This document shows, piece after piece, positions 5,299 through 5,863 of a DNA stretch of 5,863 nucleotides. Source of the DNA: Crocinitomicaceae bacterium (GTDB lineage: Bacteria; Bacteroidota; Bacteroidia; Flavobacteriales_D; Crocinitomicaceae). The notes beneath the pieces were generated by a model. The model was not told the origin of the DNA. It searched no databases and worked only from the letters and a program-made list of their open reading frames with translations. The first letter of the stretch is position 1. Every line of letters begins with the position of its first letter. The position numbers and the translations under genes are program-made. Location: the NCBI GenBank assembly GCA_030830385.1, contig JAURNA010000075.1, forward strand, positions 1 to 5,863. The letters run 5' to 3'.

Positions 5299-5863
5299 TT
5301 AAAGTTTCGGTCTACCCGAAAAATTGAGTATCAGAGATACATTGTGGAATGTAAGATCACGTATTTCCGAGCTTTGGGAGATGTTGAGTAATCCAAATGA
5401 ATAACGGAGTTCGGGAGCTACACGAACCTTTTTCCCAAATGGAACATCCAATCCTACACCCAAATCGATGGCCACGTCCTGACCTGTGGGCAATATCATG
5501 TTGTCACGACCGGGCAGTGGAACGTTCACACTTGGACCGGCCAGTACATACGGACTGAGTCCCATTCTCCATAGTTTTCTGCGGAAGTGCAAGGCTACTT
5601 CAAGGTCAGCAGGATTCACCTGATACACCTGATCGCCCGTGTTTACTTCAACCGCGTTGAACGAGAGCTCAGCTTTGGGTTCAATTGAAAATGTGTTGGA
5701 GAAGTGGAATCCGGAGATAACTCCCATTCTCAATCCAAGCCCGTTATCGACAGTTGTGCTTCCCGAGTTGCCGGAAATGAATGCATTTGCATGATTCACA
5801 CCGATATTAAATCCGCTGGTAAATCGCTTCTTCTCTTTTCTAATTTCGCCTTGGCCAAAAACC
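5299..5863 (-). CDS. PorT-like outer-membrane beta-barrel protein, 5' end off the window
   Basis: The minus-strand frame is open from the window's right edge to TAA at 5301-5299, giving 187 residues. A GTG at 5799 is internal, because the frame continues upstream without a stop. The first visible residues, VFGQGEIRKEKKR, look like the end of a signal peptide (cleavage near FGQ) followed by the mature start, so probably only some 15-20 residues are missing. The rest is a series of short amphipathic strands with glycine turns: SGFNIGVNH, GLRMGVISGFHFS, FSIEPKAELSF, LSPYVLAGPSV, AIDLGVGLDVPFG, VRVAPELRYSFGL and VSLILNF. This is the pattern of the PorT/outer-membrane beta-barrel family (PF13568-like) common in Bacteroidota, with about eight strands. 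These proteins sit in the outer membrane and most have no known function. It is convergent with the SUMF1-like gene and shares its hairpin terminator. Confidence 0.75.
   Translation of the reverse strand, partial: VFGQGEIRKEKKRFTSGFNIGVNHANAFISGNSGSTTVDNGLGLRMGVISGFHFSNTFSIEPKAELSFNAVEVNTGDQVYQVNPADLEVALHFRRKLWRMGLSPYVLAGPSVNVPLPGRDNMILPTGQDVAIDLGVGLDVPFGKKVRVAPELRYSFGLLNISQSSEIRDLTFHNVSLILNFSGRPKL

Noticed and set aside
5299..5799. Complete 166-residue outer-membrane protein starting at GTG 5799
   Set aside because: The frame stays open to the window edge and upstream residues look like the end of a signal peptide, so GTG 5799 is internal and the gene is cut by the window.

Overview
The window looks like a chromosomal stretch from a Bacteroidota bacterium, probably Flavobacteriales or a relative. 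The evidence is the type II DAHP synthase/chorismate mutase tail, a PorT-like outer-membrane barrel, a secreted SUMF1-like protein of the GldJ/GldK kind, mostly absent Shine-Dalgarno sequences, and promoter boxes resembling the phylum's TAnnTTTG -7 element. The genus cannot be read from the sequence.

Layout. Positions 1-1619 (+) are the end of a shikimate-pathway operon: the C-terminal chorismate mutase part of a bifunctional DAHP synthase/chorismate mutase (5' end off the window), coupled through an ATGA overlap to a complete aroA (EPSP synthase). Positions 1658-3142 (+) encode a soluble protein with an N-terminal bacterial SH3-like domain, a ComEC-type metallo-beta-lactamase core and a beta-rich C-terminal extension. 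Its stop codon interlocks with that of a convergent FkbM-like methyltransferase-fold gene (3139-3996, -). Positions 3997-4313 form a divergent promoter region. It also seems to hold a decayed fragment of a family 2 glycosyltransferase on the minus strand, lying upstream of the methyltransferase gene. Positions 4314-5231 (+) encode an exported SUMF1/FGE-fold protein that lacks the catalytic cysteine pair. A hairpin at 5253-5274 separates it from a convergent, 5'-truncated outer-membrane beta-barrel gene (5299-5863, -).

How the genes relate. Only the first two clearly share a pathway: DAHP synthase/chorismate mutase acts at the entry and exit of chorismate synthesis, and AroA makes its penultimate intermediate. 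The rest look like independently transcribed accessory or envelope genes. The glycosyltransferase ghost beside an FkbM-like gene suggests the remains of a surface-glycan locus.

I do not see a convincing new multi-gene system. The best leads are the SH3b-MBL fusion protein, the glycosyltransferase ghost and the unusual active-site loop of AroA.
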